Shown here in pieces: positions 35,354 through 48,566 of a stretch of 64,000 bases of DNA. The stretch is from NCBI GenBank assembly GCA_019843655.1, contig JACDQD010000005.1, forward strand, positions 2,197,575-2,261,574. The letters are read 5' to 3'. The position numbers were made by a program, and so were the translations under genes. The notes below the pieces were generated by a model. It searched no databases. It saw only the letters and a program-made list of their open reading frames with translations, and had not been told where the DNA came from. Origin of the DNA: Lethocerus indicus (taxonomy: Eukaryota > Arthropoda > Insecta > Hemiptera > Belostomatidae). Numbering within the stretch: position 1 is the first letter of the stretch; each line of letters opens with the position of its first letter.

Positions 35354-35670
35354 TGTTTCGAAACAGGTCCGAAGTGGAAGGGCGGCGAGCGGGATTTACT
35401 TAGTGCAAAGTAGTTTCAGTGGGCTCCTGCGTGCTGTTGTTGTTTGAGAGTGATTAGGGGGTTAAAGTCGAGTCTCTGTCTCTGTCTTGGCAGGGGGTTC
35501 TTGATGCCCAGAGGAGTGAGAGCCACCATTAGCGCTGAGTAGTGCCCCTCCCTTCCCCCTCCAGAGTTAAGTCTTTGGGGTTTGAAGCGGCTGCGGCTGC
35601 GGCTGCGGCTGGCTCAGAGAGAACGGTGTTGCACAAGAGAGTCTCGAGACTCTCCCGGTTAACCAATTAT
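35354..35670. promoter_or_regulatory. GC-rich palindromic patch (function unknown)
   Basis: Contains perfect palindromes TGTTTCGAAACA (35354-35365), GAGAGTCTCGAGACTCTC (35637-35654) and GGTTAACC (35657-35664), plus a (GGCTGC)n run at 35588-35611. Could be regulatory or a 5' untranslated exon. No TATA box or initiator is distinctive enough to call a promoter. Confidence 0.2.
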
Positions 35671-36680
35671 GGTAAAACTTGGCCGCCTCTCAGTTACCTG
35701 ACCTTATGTCCCATTAAAACCGGGACAGTCCAACACCGACCCAACCCAGAGAGCCTCTCACTATACAGCCGATGCACAGCCTCTTGTATATAAAGCCTCG
35801 CGTTCAAAAAACCATCTTGTCACTACCTGTTTTTTGCCAATAAATTAGTAGGACCAATGCGGGTTGAGCGATCAAACGGAGAAATTTAACAACTGCATAA
35901 CAGAAAATATTTTACACAGACAATTACCATTTTACGACGAGTTTTTATTCATTTGCTACAAATGCACACAGACATAGACACTTGACAAACTTTTCCGCGG
36001 GTTGTGCACCACTATTCTAAATAAATTCCACCATATAACATAATTTGCCATACCAATATGCCTAATGTAATAATATACCCTGAAAGTACTCGAAAAGTAC
36101 ATAACCGCTGAACAGATTGACTGGAGATTTGCCAGATTAATAGACCTAATTTCCTAATGTTTCTGTCCCTGTGAAAAGAATGAAGATGCCGTCACCGACC
36201 GCCGGTTCACGCACCACCGAACAGGCCACAACACAATACAAGCGGAGAATGAAAAACAAAAATTTTTCAAAAATAAAACCAATTAAATTTTTAATGCTAA
36301 CAACATCACGTTTTCTTAGATATTTGATCATTTAATGGATTTGACGTAAACGAACATTGTACTGTTTTTTCGTTCGGCGTAGAGTACGCCTTCGCTAACC
36401 TATTTTACGCAAGTCCTTGATTTAATGTGTTGCATGTTCCCATTTTTTTCAACTAAACAAATTTACATTTATCTGTCTTTGCCCACAAGATACTGTCGTC
36501 TGGGGTAGTATGAAGGTCGGAAGCAGTTCTCCGTTCAGATTCATCGCTCTTTCCGTAAGCTCCAGGAGTGGGGAGTGCATTTTGTCCGTGTGTTATACTC
36601 AGAAATAGGGATAAATCGAGGAATGATTAAAAAAGGAGTCTGTATCGTGAAAATTAGTATAGGATTGGGGCAATCGGGTT
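35671..36680. other. No gene seen
   Basis: AT-rich, no recognisable feature. Confidence 0.45.
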
Positions 36681-36819
36681 GGGGCTGTGTAGAGTGTAGG
36701 GCCGGTTTCAGGTAACTTTACAGCTCGAGACCTGAAGCCTGAAGTCGTTCACCTTTTCCCTGTTAGTTCAGGTAAACTACACAACCAGTCTTTGTGCCTG
36801 TGTCTCAGTATATGTGTGT

Positions 36820-36960
36820 CTGTGTGTGTGCATAGCGCCCGCTAGCCGCCGCATTCGAGTGCACCCCGTACAGACAGAGCGGTGAGTCACGTGAGTACAG
36901 CGGTCGCTCGTGAGTCATAGCCTCCTCTAACCCAGTTAGTGTGAATCGAATCACTCCGTC
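36820..36960 (+). promoter_or_regulatory. CpG-rich patch with repeated TGAGTCA and GTGAGT words
   Basis: GTGAGT occurs at 36882, 36891 and 36910. Two of these lie in TGAGTCA (AP-1-like) sites at 36883 and 36911, and CACGTG lies at 36888. It could be a regulatory cluster or the 3' edge of a GC-rich alternative first exon with competing 5' splice sites. Confidence 0.25.
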
Positions 36961-38618
36961 GCCGTTTATAGGTCACCGCATTGTACGCCCCATGTATCTC
37001 TGATACTACAGAAAATATAAAGTATTTCAATTTCGTGTTTATTTTCAGTTGGCAAAAACTAGAGGGGTTGATAAGAATGAGGTTCTGTCGCTATACTTGA
37101 CATTTGTCAATTAAGCCTCTATGGGCCGAATTTTTATTTTAAATCCAAGAAAATTGGGGGAACGAAAAATCAGCAAATATAAACCTATATGTGCCCATAA
37201 TTATGAAAGTGGTAGAAATTAAAAAAAAAATGAATTTATCACTTATTTCACACGACATGATTTTAAACTACATTTATTCAATGTAATTATCGTCAAAAAT
37301 GAACTTTTAGATAGTAGTTGTAATTACAACGTTATATGGAATTAATTTAGTGTTTATTATGAAAGTGGTCTAAGTCAACAATTTAAAGAAATTATATAAA
37401 CATAACTTGAAACTAACGCGTGGCAAAAATTCAATGTTCTAACAAGCAAGCTGTATTTTTTTGTTACCTTCTCTCGTCATAGAAATACAAACATACTATG
37501 AACATTTTTTTATAATAATATGTTTTATATGAACGTATTCCATTCGCGTATCCCTCACAATAGTGCGGAATGGGGAGCTATAGGAGGACGCTAGTAGACC
37601 GGTAGATTAGATGGCGGGTGGCAAAATGGTCGAAACGTGTCCCGGTTACCCGGTAACGCGCTTACGTGCCGGAAGTCGGCTCTCCGGCTAAATACAATGG
37701 GCGATAGGTGCAGACTTTCGTTCGGCGGAAGTGCCGAGGGGACGGCCCGATATTTGCCATCGCCAGGATCCGGACGTACAGAAATTTCCCTTCTTATCAA
37801 ACGAACAGCGAGGTGAGAAAAAAATTAGGTTGGCTAATTGCTGACAAATTGCTAAAGGCGTTACCTCGACTCCAAATTGGGTGAGAATGTGTCTGATCAA
37901 ACTGCACCAATGTAATCAAATTGTTCTCTCGATTATTTAAGAGATTTTCTTGTTTCTCTCTTGTGTGGGAACTTTCAGCATTCTGAAACTGAAACGTTTT
38001 CCGGACAGAAACATTAACTTCTGGCACTCAATATGAATACAACTGAATACAATTATAACGGGATTTGATTGCTTCGACCGTTTTGAGTACCGGCAAACAC
38101 TTTAGCGTTTACGTGGGAGGTTGTATATTGCGTGCATTTCCATCTACTGTTCTTACACCTTGAGGTTAAATATCTCACACTGCGACTACAGCTACTGTAT
38201 TGCTTCTACATAAAATAATTAATTGCTCCTTTATTCCAATAAAAGGATTTCAAACCCTTCATTTGGCTATTATCTCATTTGGCTATGCATATTTTATTAT
38301 TAATAATTTATAGTGGAAAGCGACGTATCTGTCTTATTTCTGGCCATATTACAATAATACGGACAGCAGTCTGAATCCCAACGAATAGCTAAACAAACCA
38401 TTTGTCTACTTATATAAAGGGGATAATACATAACTAAAATATTTTAGCTAAAATTATAAGTATTTTATTTAGAAATCGCTCCTCGGAGAGTGGCGGTACC
38501 TGACTTGTTCAAGTAACCGGAATTAAGATACAATGTTTACAAAAAATGTCCGATTCAATTATTTTAAAAAATCCGATCTATTAATTTATTTTTTAATTCA
38601 TAATTAATTACATAATAC
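36961..38618. other. No gene seen; AT-rich DNA
   Basis: CpG-richer at 37590-37800; otherwise AT-rich. No domain-bearing frame. Confidence 0.45.
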
Positions 38619-38798
38619 AGTAGATTTCGCGTTATTCTATCTCCTCTCGCCGGTTTTGTCTTTTGCTAGACCGGTCTCACTCGTACTGTATAAGCATAGT
38701 ATAAATAATTGACATTGCAAACAGAATGCCATCGAGAGGAGACAGAAGAACCTGAAATCTGCGGTATTCCAACCCTCGCAGACCGCAAAACAGACTAG
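38619..38798. mobile_element. Short hammerhead-family palindrome
   Basis: Left arm inverted (GTAGATTTCGCGTTATTC, CTCCTCTCGCCGGTTTTGTC, GCTAGACCGGTCTC); right arm forward (GAGAGGAGACAGAAGAACCTGAAATC, GGTATTCCAACCCTCGCAG, ACCGCAAAACAG). The CTGAAGA core is missing from both arms. GTAGATTTCGCGTT is shared with the composite at 16246. Confidence 0.6.
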
Positions 38799-39659
38799 TT
38801 AGATAATCCGAGGCATTACAAATCGTCCAAACGTTCTTTTCCCAAAGCGCTGTCTGTGAACGTAATTGGGCTCTGGCTTTCTGTAATATCGCCGGCCGCC
38901 TCTAGTCCCTCCGACTGGAGGATACGTGCTAAGATGGCGTAAGTTGGAACGATCTCCTTTAATCGAAGCTCGGCAGACGCTTATACGGACGAGCGCTCCT
39001 CCACGCTTTTCTAGAACCGGTGAAAGCCCAAGGCGGAGGGAGGGGAGGTGGGAGGGAAGGAAAAAAGAAATCTTTTCGTGAAATGTGAAAAAAACAACCG
39101 TCCGTTCCGTGGACGCAGGTCGCTCCAGTCCGCGCAGTTTATATAACTCGGCCGATTTCAGATTCCTACCCGAGATAGGCATTGCGCAATAATAATTCTG
39201 AGCAGAAGAATGCCGAAAAACAAGCGTGTCGTATTCCGCTCCACTTCGTGTCGCCCGTGGCCAATCAAATTAGCTGTCCTACCAGTCGACGGTATCCACT
39301 ATTTACAGTTGTCGAGAAGAGAGCGCGAACCCGAGAGAAAAGGTTCCATTAGCCATAACATACAATCTTTTGCTTATTAGTAAGAGTTAAAGGAGGATCG
39401 ACAAAGTTCAGTTTGTGTTAAAAATTAAAAACACCTAACGCACAAGCTCAACTTCGAGCAGTTGAAACACTAGCGTCAACTAAGAGAAAGACGCACCTAA
39501 AGGGAAGGTTACGATAACAGTACGGAGGCGTCGAAATTAGTTCGGCCACGTGACACTGAAAGCTAATGTCGACAGGCGGCAAACTGAACGTGTTCCGAAA
39601 ATGATTAAGTGCAATAAAAAAAGCATTAATCAAACACCGCATAGGCGTAAACCTCCTCT
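38799..39659. other. No gene seen
   Basis: A 127-codon minus-strand frame at 38799-39182 is Arg/Ser/Pro-rich without a domain. Confidence 0.4.
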
Positions 39660-39990
39660 CCTCCGCCGACTCGTTTTTCCATTTTTCACCCGCCGCCGCC
39701 ACTAATTTATTTGCACTCGGACTTTATTGGCTGGAAGCCGTGCGGGTTTTCTCGGCGTTTCCGCCAGAGCCAGGGCGATATGCCCGGCCTCCGCAATGTC
39801 GGCGGTCTACATGCCCGGGCGGCCCGAGCTTCATCCCGAAACACTTTCGCCCGATAACGACCGTTTCCCGCTTATCTGAACAAGTACGATATAGCGTGAC
39901 TGACGAACGGTAAAGGATTTTTGTGCGCGAAATGCCTAGCGAGAAACTTAACGAGATGTGCCCACTCATCTCTTCACAATCCCACATAAC
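39660..39990. promoter_or_regulatory. Candidate CpG-rich regulatory patch (speculative)
   Basis: About 300 bases of CpG-rich DNA (GGCGTTTCCGCC, GATATGCCCGGCC, ATGCCCGGGCGGCCCG) flanked by AT-rich sequence. No coding motif in either strand. Confidence 0.2.
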
Positions 39991-40740
39991 CCGACTAAAT
40001 CATCAGCATGCTGATTTTGAATGACTTTATTCAATCATAATATCAGTAACATAATAGTATTTCAATCGAACGTTTTACTCTCACTTCGACGTCATTTCAG
40101 AATCATGAGACTAATTATTTAACAAAAAAAGAAAGGCCAAAAAAAAGCGAAAATAGAAAGACGTTCATTCATCCGGAGCAGCTGAATTCCACTTATGGAG
40201 GAAATTAATTTCAACCTGTTGTGTAACGGGAAACTAATTAAAATATATGCAAATAAATGGACCATATTTATTACGTAATGTTTAATTGCTTCCTGTAGAA
40301 TCATACAGAGGAATCCCAATTTTTTACAAACTAATTACGTTTCTAATTTCTCGCAAAAAAACAGGTATACGATTTTGATTCCACGCCGTAAAGAGCACAT
40401 TTAATTTGAACTGAAATAAATTGTCAATTGGTAATTTAAAATTCATTTGCTTTTAAGTCACGTAAAAAATTATATGCCATTCGCAAATACCATTAAATAT
40501 CCGATAGTTGAACTAGCTTATCTGATTCCCTAAACTCAATGGGGAAGAAAAATAAAATTACAAATTTTATGATTTTTATTTCGGGTTAGAAGGCCACACT
40601 ATGCTAGTGCGTTGGTTACAAATAATAAACACAAGATCGGTTGGTAATAGAAAATAAATAAGGAGCTCAAAAATGTGAAAGTATGAAATGCGACACCAAC
40701 GATATATTTATGTCCTCTAACTGAAAATACAGGTCGGTGC
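39991..40740. other. No gene seen
   Basis: AT-rich DNA. Confidence 0.45.
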
Positions 40741-41165
40741 AGGTCCGGCGGCCGTAAGCCCCGGATTCCGAATAACGGTAAACGATTGTAAAATGCAAAT
40801 CGAAAGTGTCCGTATAATATGTAAATAATTGTTAATGTTTGCGGTGGGCGTACGCTGAGCTCGGAAACTATGGAATAATTTTCTGGATTATAACTATAGG
40901 CCGATAGGGGCGATCGATTGAGAGGGACTGCCTCGGTGCTGAACTCAGATTGTTCGGCTCCCACGCTAATTCGAGAAAACCCGCTTCGCCTTATAAGAAA
41001 TCGTACGGAATGTCTATCTTTTAATTGTATCGCGTTTCTGGCTCCTTCGATAAAATGTTGGCGGACAGGCCGCCTGCAGACCGGCGGCGGTATAATTCGT
41101 AAGCGGCGAATTTTCAATTTTCCCCGACATTTATATCGTAAATTAGATATTGGAAATTGAAATTT
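40741..41165. promoter_or_regulatory. Candidate conserved regulatory element (speculative)
   Basis: Dense in factor-like words: ATGCAAATC (POU-like) at 40793, GTAAATAATTG and GTTAATGTTTGC (forkhead- and homeodomain-like) at 40820-40843, and CGATCGATTG at 40910. GC-rich stretches include GGCGGACAGGCCGCC. The 172-codon minus-strand frame spanning it (40599-41117) has no recognisable domain and is treated as chance. Confidence 0.25.
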
Positions 41166-44100
41166 TCCAAAAGAATGTCAATCGTGTGATCTGGCCGCCC
41201 TCGCCAATTTGGCCCTAAGCTAGTCGGGCTTCATCGAGGAAACAAACAACAAGAAAACGCCAAATAATAAAAATTATATTCAGTAATATTTCTATCCTAA
41301 TAAGTTTAGAATTTTGAGGTACTAAATCAGGGGTTCATCACGGAACCTTACATGCGTGAGTACCTAACCATATTACTTAGGACGTGTATCTGGGAATAGA
41401 AGATGGAGCAACAGTGACGATATTCCGAACCCTCCAAAAGGAATACGATAAATGAATCCCCATAACGATGAGTCGTATTAACACTACCTGGAACTAAAAT
41501 ATTACCTTAATTCTGAAGTTTTCATTATACAAATTTGAACGCTATCACTATTGTGCGCATGCTGACCCCCTGATATAAGGAAGGAATTCGAGAAGACATA
41601 ATATATTTACACGTGTTATTTTAAATTTGTAAACGTTTTATTAAGGAAACGGTATTTAGAGGTAACCTGTTGTGTTACACTTGAATTACCTATTTACGGA
41701 AGCACGAATTTAAACTAAAGTCCCAGGTGAAAAACAATGTGTGTCTCATACATTCTTTATATCGTCCAGTAGCAGAAGAAGAATTTACATTTGAATTTCC
41801 CGAAACTTCCCCCAAAAACCTCTCGACAAGGCGCACAATCGCAATGTTCTTACACAGTTATTGACACTTTTCTATCACATTCGTTAGAGTTTTCATCCGT
41901 TTGCCTTAATATCAGTGTGGGTTTCAGGTTGGAATAAATCATCTTAAACTGTGAAATAAATCTTTGTTTGATATTAACGATTATTAAAAGCTACAATCGA
42001 AGCAGTCGGAATATGTCAGCACCTATCATCACGGTTATTTTGGGAATTATACGCCCATAGAATATCAGTGCTTCCAGCCAACGTGAACGTTAGAAAAAAA
42101 ATCATAAAACTGCAGTATTTCGTACTGTCAGGATAAAAATATGCAGGCTGTTTTATATTGCCGCGTTGTTTTGAATTAGCATTGAGAGGGAATGAAAGAG
42201 AAAAAAACCACTTGGCAATGAAAAACACAACTGAATGAGTTGGCGTCGGTGATTCACCTGTTGAATCTATTCCAGCATATGTTCTCTCGGTCCCACCGGA
42301 GTTTGGCGATCGTAAAATGCTACTGTGTAATAAATATAATGCTACAGATATAATGACTGGATTATTCTGTATTTAACGTCATATTCCTGGTGCATTACTC
42401 CATAAATTTATTATAATGTAATAATGAATATGTGGATTATACGAATTCAGTTGTTTTAAGAATTTTATGCTAATTAACAGGGATTTGCTCATTGTACCAA
42501 AAATTATGTCTATTACAGAATTTATAACTTCGATACGATACGCAGAAAGAAACAATTAATTTTGTAATTAAGAGCACAACATTTCCATTTATAATTATTT
42601 TCAATGGTGTTTTGTTTAATGACAATAAAAATAATGATTCATCATTGTCCATTCAATTTGTAACTCCTATAGAGAAACACCGCACGAGAAAACATTAGTC
42701 TATTCTTTAGACAGGGAGTAGAAAACTGTACGTGCTCATTGATAACAAGATAGATTTCGTTCCCGTAATACTCTATAGCGTTCACAGGGATTAGATGTCT
42801 TTTAAAGTTCATCCACACTTTTGTTACGACGAGTTTTTAAATAGACAGGTTTTTTGCGCACAGAAAAATTGATAGAAACGGCAAAAATGTGAAAGTTAAA
42901 CTCCGAGGATATGCAAAGGTGTATTGACGCAACAGCGAACATCGGTGTCAATAATTAGCATAGTGAGCGTTCATTTAGCAACGAATTTCTGGAGATCTTA
43001 ACTTAAACCGAAAATTATAATGGGCTCTTATCGACTGAAATTAATTATTATTATAATTAATCAGATTCCTTAGTCTTATAATTATTCTAATACATCTCAA
43101 TGTTTTAATTACAAATTGCGATACTGTTGGAACATATTTTTTCACTTTGTTCCTAACAATTATCCACATCGATAATGCGTAATAAAGTAAATAAAATACG
43201 TCAAATATGTGTTGTACACTTAATGCACTATCCTGTGTCACTTCCCATGTTCATTATAAATTTTATGACGATCTTCGAAATCTTTTTTTCCCCTCTTATT
43301 TTTACAGCGAAATTATGTCACGCGGTCGCTCATTTCTCAGATCACTTATGACTATCACACTACTGATGACTAAGGTACGGAAAATCGTTGAATCGACTGA
43401 ATATTTTATTTTGGGAATATCAGATTACGAAATTGTTGTACGGTTAATATTCAAGATTGTTTTGCATATTCCTGTCACTTTTCCCCGTCCGCACTGCTCT
43501 AGCTCTACGGGGGGACACGGAGAAAACGGACAACGTCCACACTTTCCGTTTCGAGACAGAAATGCCACCACTAAACTGAAACCTGTGCCGTTTGTTGTGG
43601 ACGGAATAAGTGAAGCAAAAAGCAGAAACAGGGAGAGTAATTAAAATTCATGAAAGTTTCTCGCTGCGGTGACGCCGCGCTTAGCAGTAGTCGTGCTGCG
43701 CTCCCGGCCTAATGCTATCCGTGAAAGTGGATTCTATAACCTTGTCCTCACTCTCGGTCTCTCTTCGCCGGTCGAGATTTCTCGTTATTATTTACCACAA
43801 TAATCTCCCTATAATACGAAGTTTTATAAATCTCAATAAAGGTGAAATTATAACAAGTTACAGTGAGAAATTTTTCGTTCCGATAATTATTAATTATCTA
43901 ATAATGAAGTTTATACGGCGGCGATTTGTTTTTCATTTTTCCAAATTAATCTAATTATGTTTAAATATTTTCTTTATAGGTCCGTTAGCTTTTCTTAGTT
44001 GTATTATTGTTTCAATAATATTTCACAATTTAATTATTAATCTATAACAATCTCGGGACGTAAGTTACTACATTATTACTGGATTATCTTACGTTTCATA

Positions 44101-44440
44101 TATTTACTTTTATGATGGCATAATCAATTCACAACAAGAACAGTGCTACAGTATTTTAAATTTGATAATGATTAATTATATGACAGTCTGCTTGATAAAT
44201 TTTTATAATATTATATAAAGAATTACTATTCTGTAGGAATTAGGATTATATTAGTTATTTATTCTTACACGAGGATTTCGCTTACGGTGTGCATATCTTT
44301 GTCACTCAGTTAATATCTATATTGAATAAAATTATAATTAATTAACGACACATAATAATTATAACAAAAGTTTAGCTGACACGAAAAAATACAGGAAATA
44401 AATAGAAATATATTCGCGGCAGTGTCAGCAGTTTGCGAGG
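41166..44440. other. No gene seen; strongly AT-rich
   Basis: Includes a 145-codon frame at 43207-43644 without a domain and a TAATTA-rich stretch at 43030-43070. Confidence 0.4.
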
Positions 44441-44720
44441 TGATTCACCCGGTCCGAACCGGTCGGACCGAGAGCGCTCTTGGAGTCTGTGAAACGAACG
44501 ACTGGATAATACCACTTTCACTGTTCCTTATCACTTTTATCACTTTCTCTCCCTCCACCCCTCACCCCAATTATATATTAAGTACCCACCCCCCCGATCG
44601 CCCCCCCGGTTTCCGGTTCCGGGGTTTTCGATTTTGTTTTGTACCAAATTGGCTGCGGAACTGGTTTCGAACCGGCCCGGTTGACAAATTTGAATAAACC
44701 AAATAATTATCCATCCGCAG
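44441..44720. other. GC-rich patch with inverted repeat and C-runs
   Basis: CGGTCCG-AACCGGT-CGGACCG at 44450-44470 is a perfect 7-bp stem with a 7-base spacer. C-runs at 44585-44607 could form a G-quadruplex on the minus strand. No coding call. Confidence 0.35.
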
Positions 44721-45864
44721 CCGCTTGGACGGTTCCACTTTCACTTTTTTTCGATCGTTAAAGGCGATTCGGCAGTCGTTGAACCCATTCCAATGTACCG
44801 ACTCTACAGTGTCATTCATTCATATCACCTTTTCCTTCTCCTCTATGAGCTAATATTATTATTTTTCGCGTTATTATTCTAGACTTAAATTAGACCACTT
44901 ACGCGCTGGTACAACCTAAGATTTTATGCCTTATATTTTCCGCTGACCTCTAATAATCGATTACATAACGACATTGGTAACTGACATAATTAATTGCACC
45001 CTTAATTTAAACCTATTCACTTTAATAGTATAATTTAATACACTTAACTGTGGATCACAATATGTGTATTCACTTACGGCATTTACCATGAACGTCCACA
45101 CTTTTAACTGCTAAACCTCAGGAGGTTTTCCTCTGATTTCACAGTAGTAATCGATAGTTAATTCAGCGATAGTGGTACATTAAATCAGTAATTCATACTT
45201 CCGATAAACATTGCGATTCACTTCTGTGAACATCCTGATCGTACGATTGAGAGATTTAATTTACCGTGAATAAGGTACATATATACTGTTATATTTATAC
45301 TATACTATGTAATATTTATACTACATACCGGCTGAAAGATACAAGGGCCTTTTTGAATAACCCTCAAATTACAAGGCTTCCCTACGTTTTCCTAGACCAT
45401 TCGAGATAATCTTCTGTACAAATTAAAACGTTTATCGTACTGCATTTGGGACCTAGTGTTCGCTCGTGGAATCTGGAAGTTTTGGAACATCGTATATATT
45501 TTTTTTCATTAATTGTTCCTACGGACGACTCTTTCACTATCCACTAGCGATTCGGTCAACAGCTTTGTGGTGTTTGAAATGTTTTATCGAATACAAGTAT
45601 AATAAATACAAAATCGATCTATAATATGATATCGATACCAAAGTTTTCGATTCTGACTCATAATAGAAGGATTAAAGCATCTATTTTCTTGATTTATTTA
45701 ATGCAAAACTTCCAATGTTTTGTCACTTTCTGACCATTTGATTCTACATCCTTGGTATTGCTGAGTCTTCGCGTAGGCGGTAGGGCCGGTCGATGTCGAT
45801 GTACTTAACGGGGCACGCGGAATAAGATGCGAAACGCTCGTTACTGCAGAGCCCTCTAGACCCC

Positions 45865-45895
<31 letters not shown>

Positions 45896-47382
45896 TCTCT
45901 ATTTTTTTACATTTCTTCACCCTTTCGAGTACCACCGCGAAAGAATTTTGAAGTGCGCCTCGAGGACCACTCGGCCACCTCCGCCCTGCCCGCCCGCCGC
46001 ACTTCGCACCTCGGTACGCCCTTCAAGTGTTTATAAATTAAACCGGGAAATTTGCGCAAAGTTAAATAGAATATATACGGCGTTAACAATTTTAACGACG
46101 GAGCATATTTCCGGTTTGAAATTTTCCCATTTATCTATAGTAAACCGAAACCGGTAAACAGACGATGGGCAATTGGAAACTTCCGAACATTTTTCGGAAT
46201 AATAGAAAAGTTAAATTATTATTATTATTTCTAAACTTATTATTCTTTTTAAACCGATGTCCTACTACCGAAACCACTGAAGATAACAGAATTTCTATTT
46301 TGAAACTTTTTTCCAGTGTTACTCCGAAGGACATTGAATAAACATTTGAGGGACGGCAGAATGTTCCTACATAAAAGGTTTAAATTAAATTTCATCTTTT
46401 TACACAGTTTCGTAATATTTTCTTCAGAAGTTCTTTTCTTCAGTTTTTAAAATTTATTATTTATTGTGCAATCAACCTTTATCGTTATACAAGTACAATT
46501 GTGAAATTGTGACGCTTTAATATTGATAAAACGAAAAGGGTTTTTTAATCCGAAGCATTTTTTAATTCATAAAAGAAAATTACTTCCTGTAATATTGTGG
46601 TAATAGATATACCGCTTTTTAAAGAATGTCGATATAAAAGACCCTATTACATACGAAAAAAGTTTATTACGTCACTATATATAACTAAATATGTACTGCT
46701 GGTACAGAATAAGTGTGTAAAATGGTAAACATGTAATTCGACGATAAAATGTCAAGACCCTATTCTCTGTACGAAGGGGAAACTTACTGAACCGAGATTA
46801 CCGGCTCTATAATTTGTTATTTCAGTTTCAAATGCCACTTTTTTTTTCATCGGCCCTACGAAAAACCGAACACAATCTGATCTTACCCGTAATCTGGGAA
46901 AGGTCGGGCGGGGATTATTGCACACTCTGTAAGTCTGTAAGTCGAGAGCTGCCGGCCACCTTCGAGGGCTGACGCGGGACATGAATTAGGCTGTCGGCTG
47001 GCTATTGCGCAAACCGAATGCATATTGCGAGACACGTCCGATTGTGCAACGGCTAGATTCCAGGACTGCAGTTTCAGTAGGACACAGCTAGTTGTCGCGG
47101 TCATTAAGTCCAGCGCGAATGAAGAACACGCTCGTAACACCGGAGAAAACATGGACAAAAAAATCAAACAAATTCAAAAACATTTATCTCCATTTTTAAT
47201 GTTCTGGCCTAACGTCGCTTTTTAGTAGTTTTTTAATAATCATTATAAATATCGTAAGCATTTATTGAACGGGTTTTCTGTGGCGATAATATTATATAAT
47301 TATAAGCTCTTAAATCAAGATAGAATAACAGTACTCACTGATCTAATGACTGAACTCTACAGAGGATAGTGAAAAAAAAATT
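44721..47382. other. No gene seen
   Basis: Contains (CT)n at 45865-45900 and CpG-rich patches at 45930-46020 and 46890-47060. No domain-bearing frame. Confidence 0.4.
45865..45900. repeat. (CT)n microsatellite
   Basis: About 17 CT units with a CC interruption. Confidence 0.9.
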
Positions 47383-47422
47383 AAACCGGTCTGGCGGATG
47401 ACCAAATCATGGAGTTGAGATA
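47383..47422 (+). mobile_element. Hammerhead repeat remnant
   Basis: AAACCGGTCTGGCGGATGACCAAATCATGGAGTTGAGA aligns with the family's AAACCGGTCTAGCAAAAGACCAAACCAGCGAGAGGAGA. The 5' core is absent. Confidence 0.45.
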
Positions 47423-48480
47423 GAATATTTCAATGAAAAATTATATTTTCCTTGCACTGTCAATCGTTGAGAAATATGCTTTCCAGAAAAAAAAACAATA
47501 TTAAGCCGACACACGTTCTGATGAAGTAAAGCCACTGGAATAGACGGTATTCGAGTAATCGAATAATCCAGTGAGAACTCGACTGGAGCCTCCAGTTTTT
47601 CGAAACAGTCGGAAGCATGTCTGGAATTCAAGTCCCCTCAGCCTACCTACTGCTGCCCCGACTCGCGTTCCGTTTTTTCGGCTTTCCATTTAGAAATTTT
47701 TCAGGAGGGTCTCCTCCACCCCAATTTACTTTTTTTAATTATCTCCGGGTCATTTATCAAAAACCTTCACTGTCTTTATATTTCCGAATCGGAAGGAAAG
47801 GCAGATAAAGGACGAAAATGAGTCAATCAGTCTTGTTGTTACACTATCTGGACATATCGGACCTTATCCATATGTTTAAAACGTAAAATATCACATGCGT
47901 ACTTAATATAAAACAGGGTCGACAGCATATACCGAAGTATCAGGATTTTAGTATAAGGCGCTTTAAGGCAGATAAAAAATACGAACCATGTATGATTAAG
48001 GTTCATTATTATATACAAAATAGTACACCATAAACGAAATTAATTACTCATAGTCTAATGAAATGCGCAATAACAGTTCCTTAGAGGCAGAAAATCAGTT
48101 CTCAATGCCGGTCTGTGTTAAAGTTAGTCCGACACTGAAACTTACTTAGGTTGACAACAAACTTAGTTTCTAATATCGGACTTGGTAGTTAGTTTAGTAA
48201 TTGATTGATTTTGCTGCCTCGATATTCCAATAATAGACTGCCGTTGAAGTATATATTATGACGATGTATTTCCATATATACTTACAAATATTGTTTTTAA
48301 ACTGAAATACTGGAAAATTGAATTCCTTCTTACCGTTAAAATAATATTTTTTTATATTGTTGGAGCAAATTATAACCACAATTTCGTAAAATCTGTCCTT
48401 CAAACACGATAGATTTGTTTATTTCGATTAGCAAATTAAATTCCTTTAATTAATATTTTTTATCATAGTATAAAAGGTAA
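47423..48480. other. No gene seen; AT-rich
   Basis: No recognisable feature before the second ratchet site. Confidence 0.45.
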
Positions 48481-48481
48481 T

Positions 48482-48509
48482 TCTTTTTATTTTTCCTTTC
48501 CAGGTGAGT
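48482..48509 (+). promoter_or_regulatory. Candidate recursive splice site (ratchet point) 2
   Basis: Pyrimidine tract TTTTTCCTTTC and CAG (48501-48503) run directly into GTGAGT at 48504-48509. Same layout and strand as the site at 31751, 16.75 kb downstream of it, a plausible ratchet step for a very long intron. The preceding 80 bases are AT-rich with TTTAATTAAT-type branch-point candidates. Confidence 0.6.
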
Positions 48510-48566
48510 ACCGACAAGAATTTAAAGAAGAACCTGTCGATCGAGGCGGAAACGTATGCCTCTTCC
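48504..48566 (+). other. Possible 63-nt recursive-splicing exon
   Basis: A second 5' splice site, TTCC|GTATGT, begins at 48567, defining a 63-nt segment open in two frames. Frame 1 would read 'VSTDKNLKKNLSIEAETYASS'-like residues, with no recognised domain. Its GC-richer composition stands out from the AT-rich flanks. Being a multiple of three, it could also be an ordinary small cassette exon. Confidence 0.35.

Noticed and set aside
40599..41117. 172-codon minus-strand open frame, the longest in the window
   Set aside because: No domain, no signal peptide or family motif recognised. It spans a CpG-rich patch where stops are rarer, with no supporting splice or start context.
43207..43644. 145-codon plus-strand open frame
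   Set aside because: No recognisable motif and no codon bias; in AT-rich DNA with flanking stops it is compatible with chance.
46140..46162. CCGAAACCGGT as a hammerhead remnant
   Set aside because: An 11-base match with no family flank on either side.
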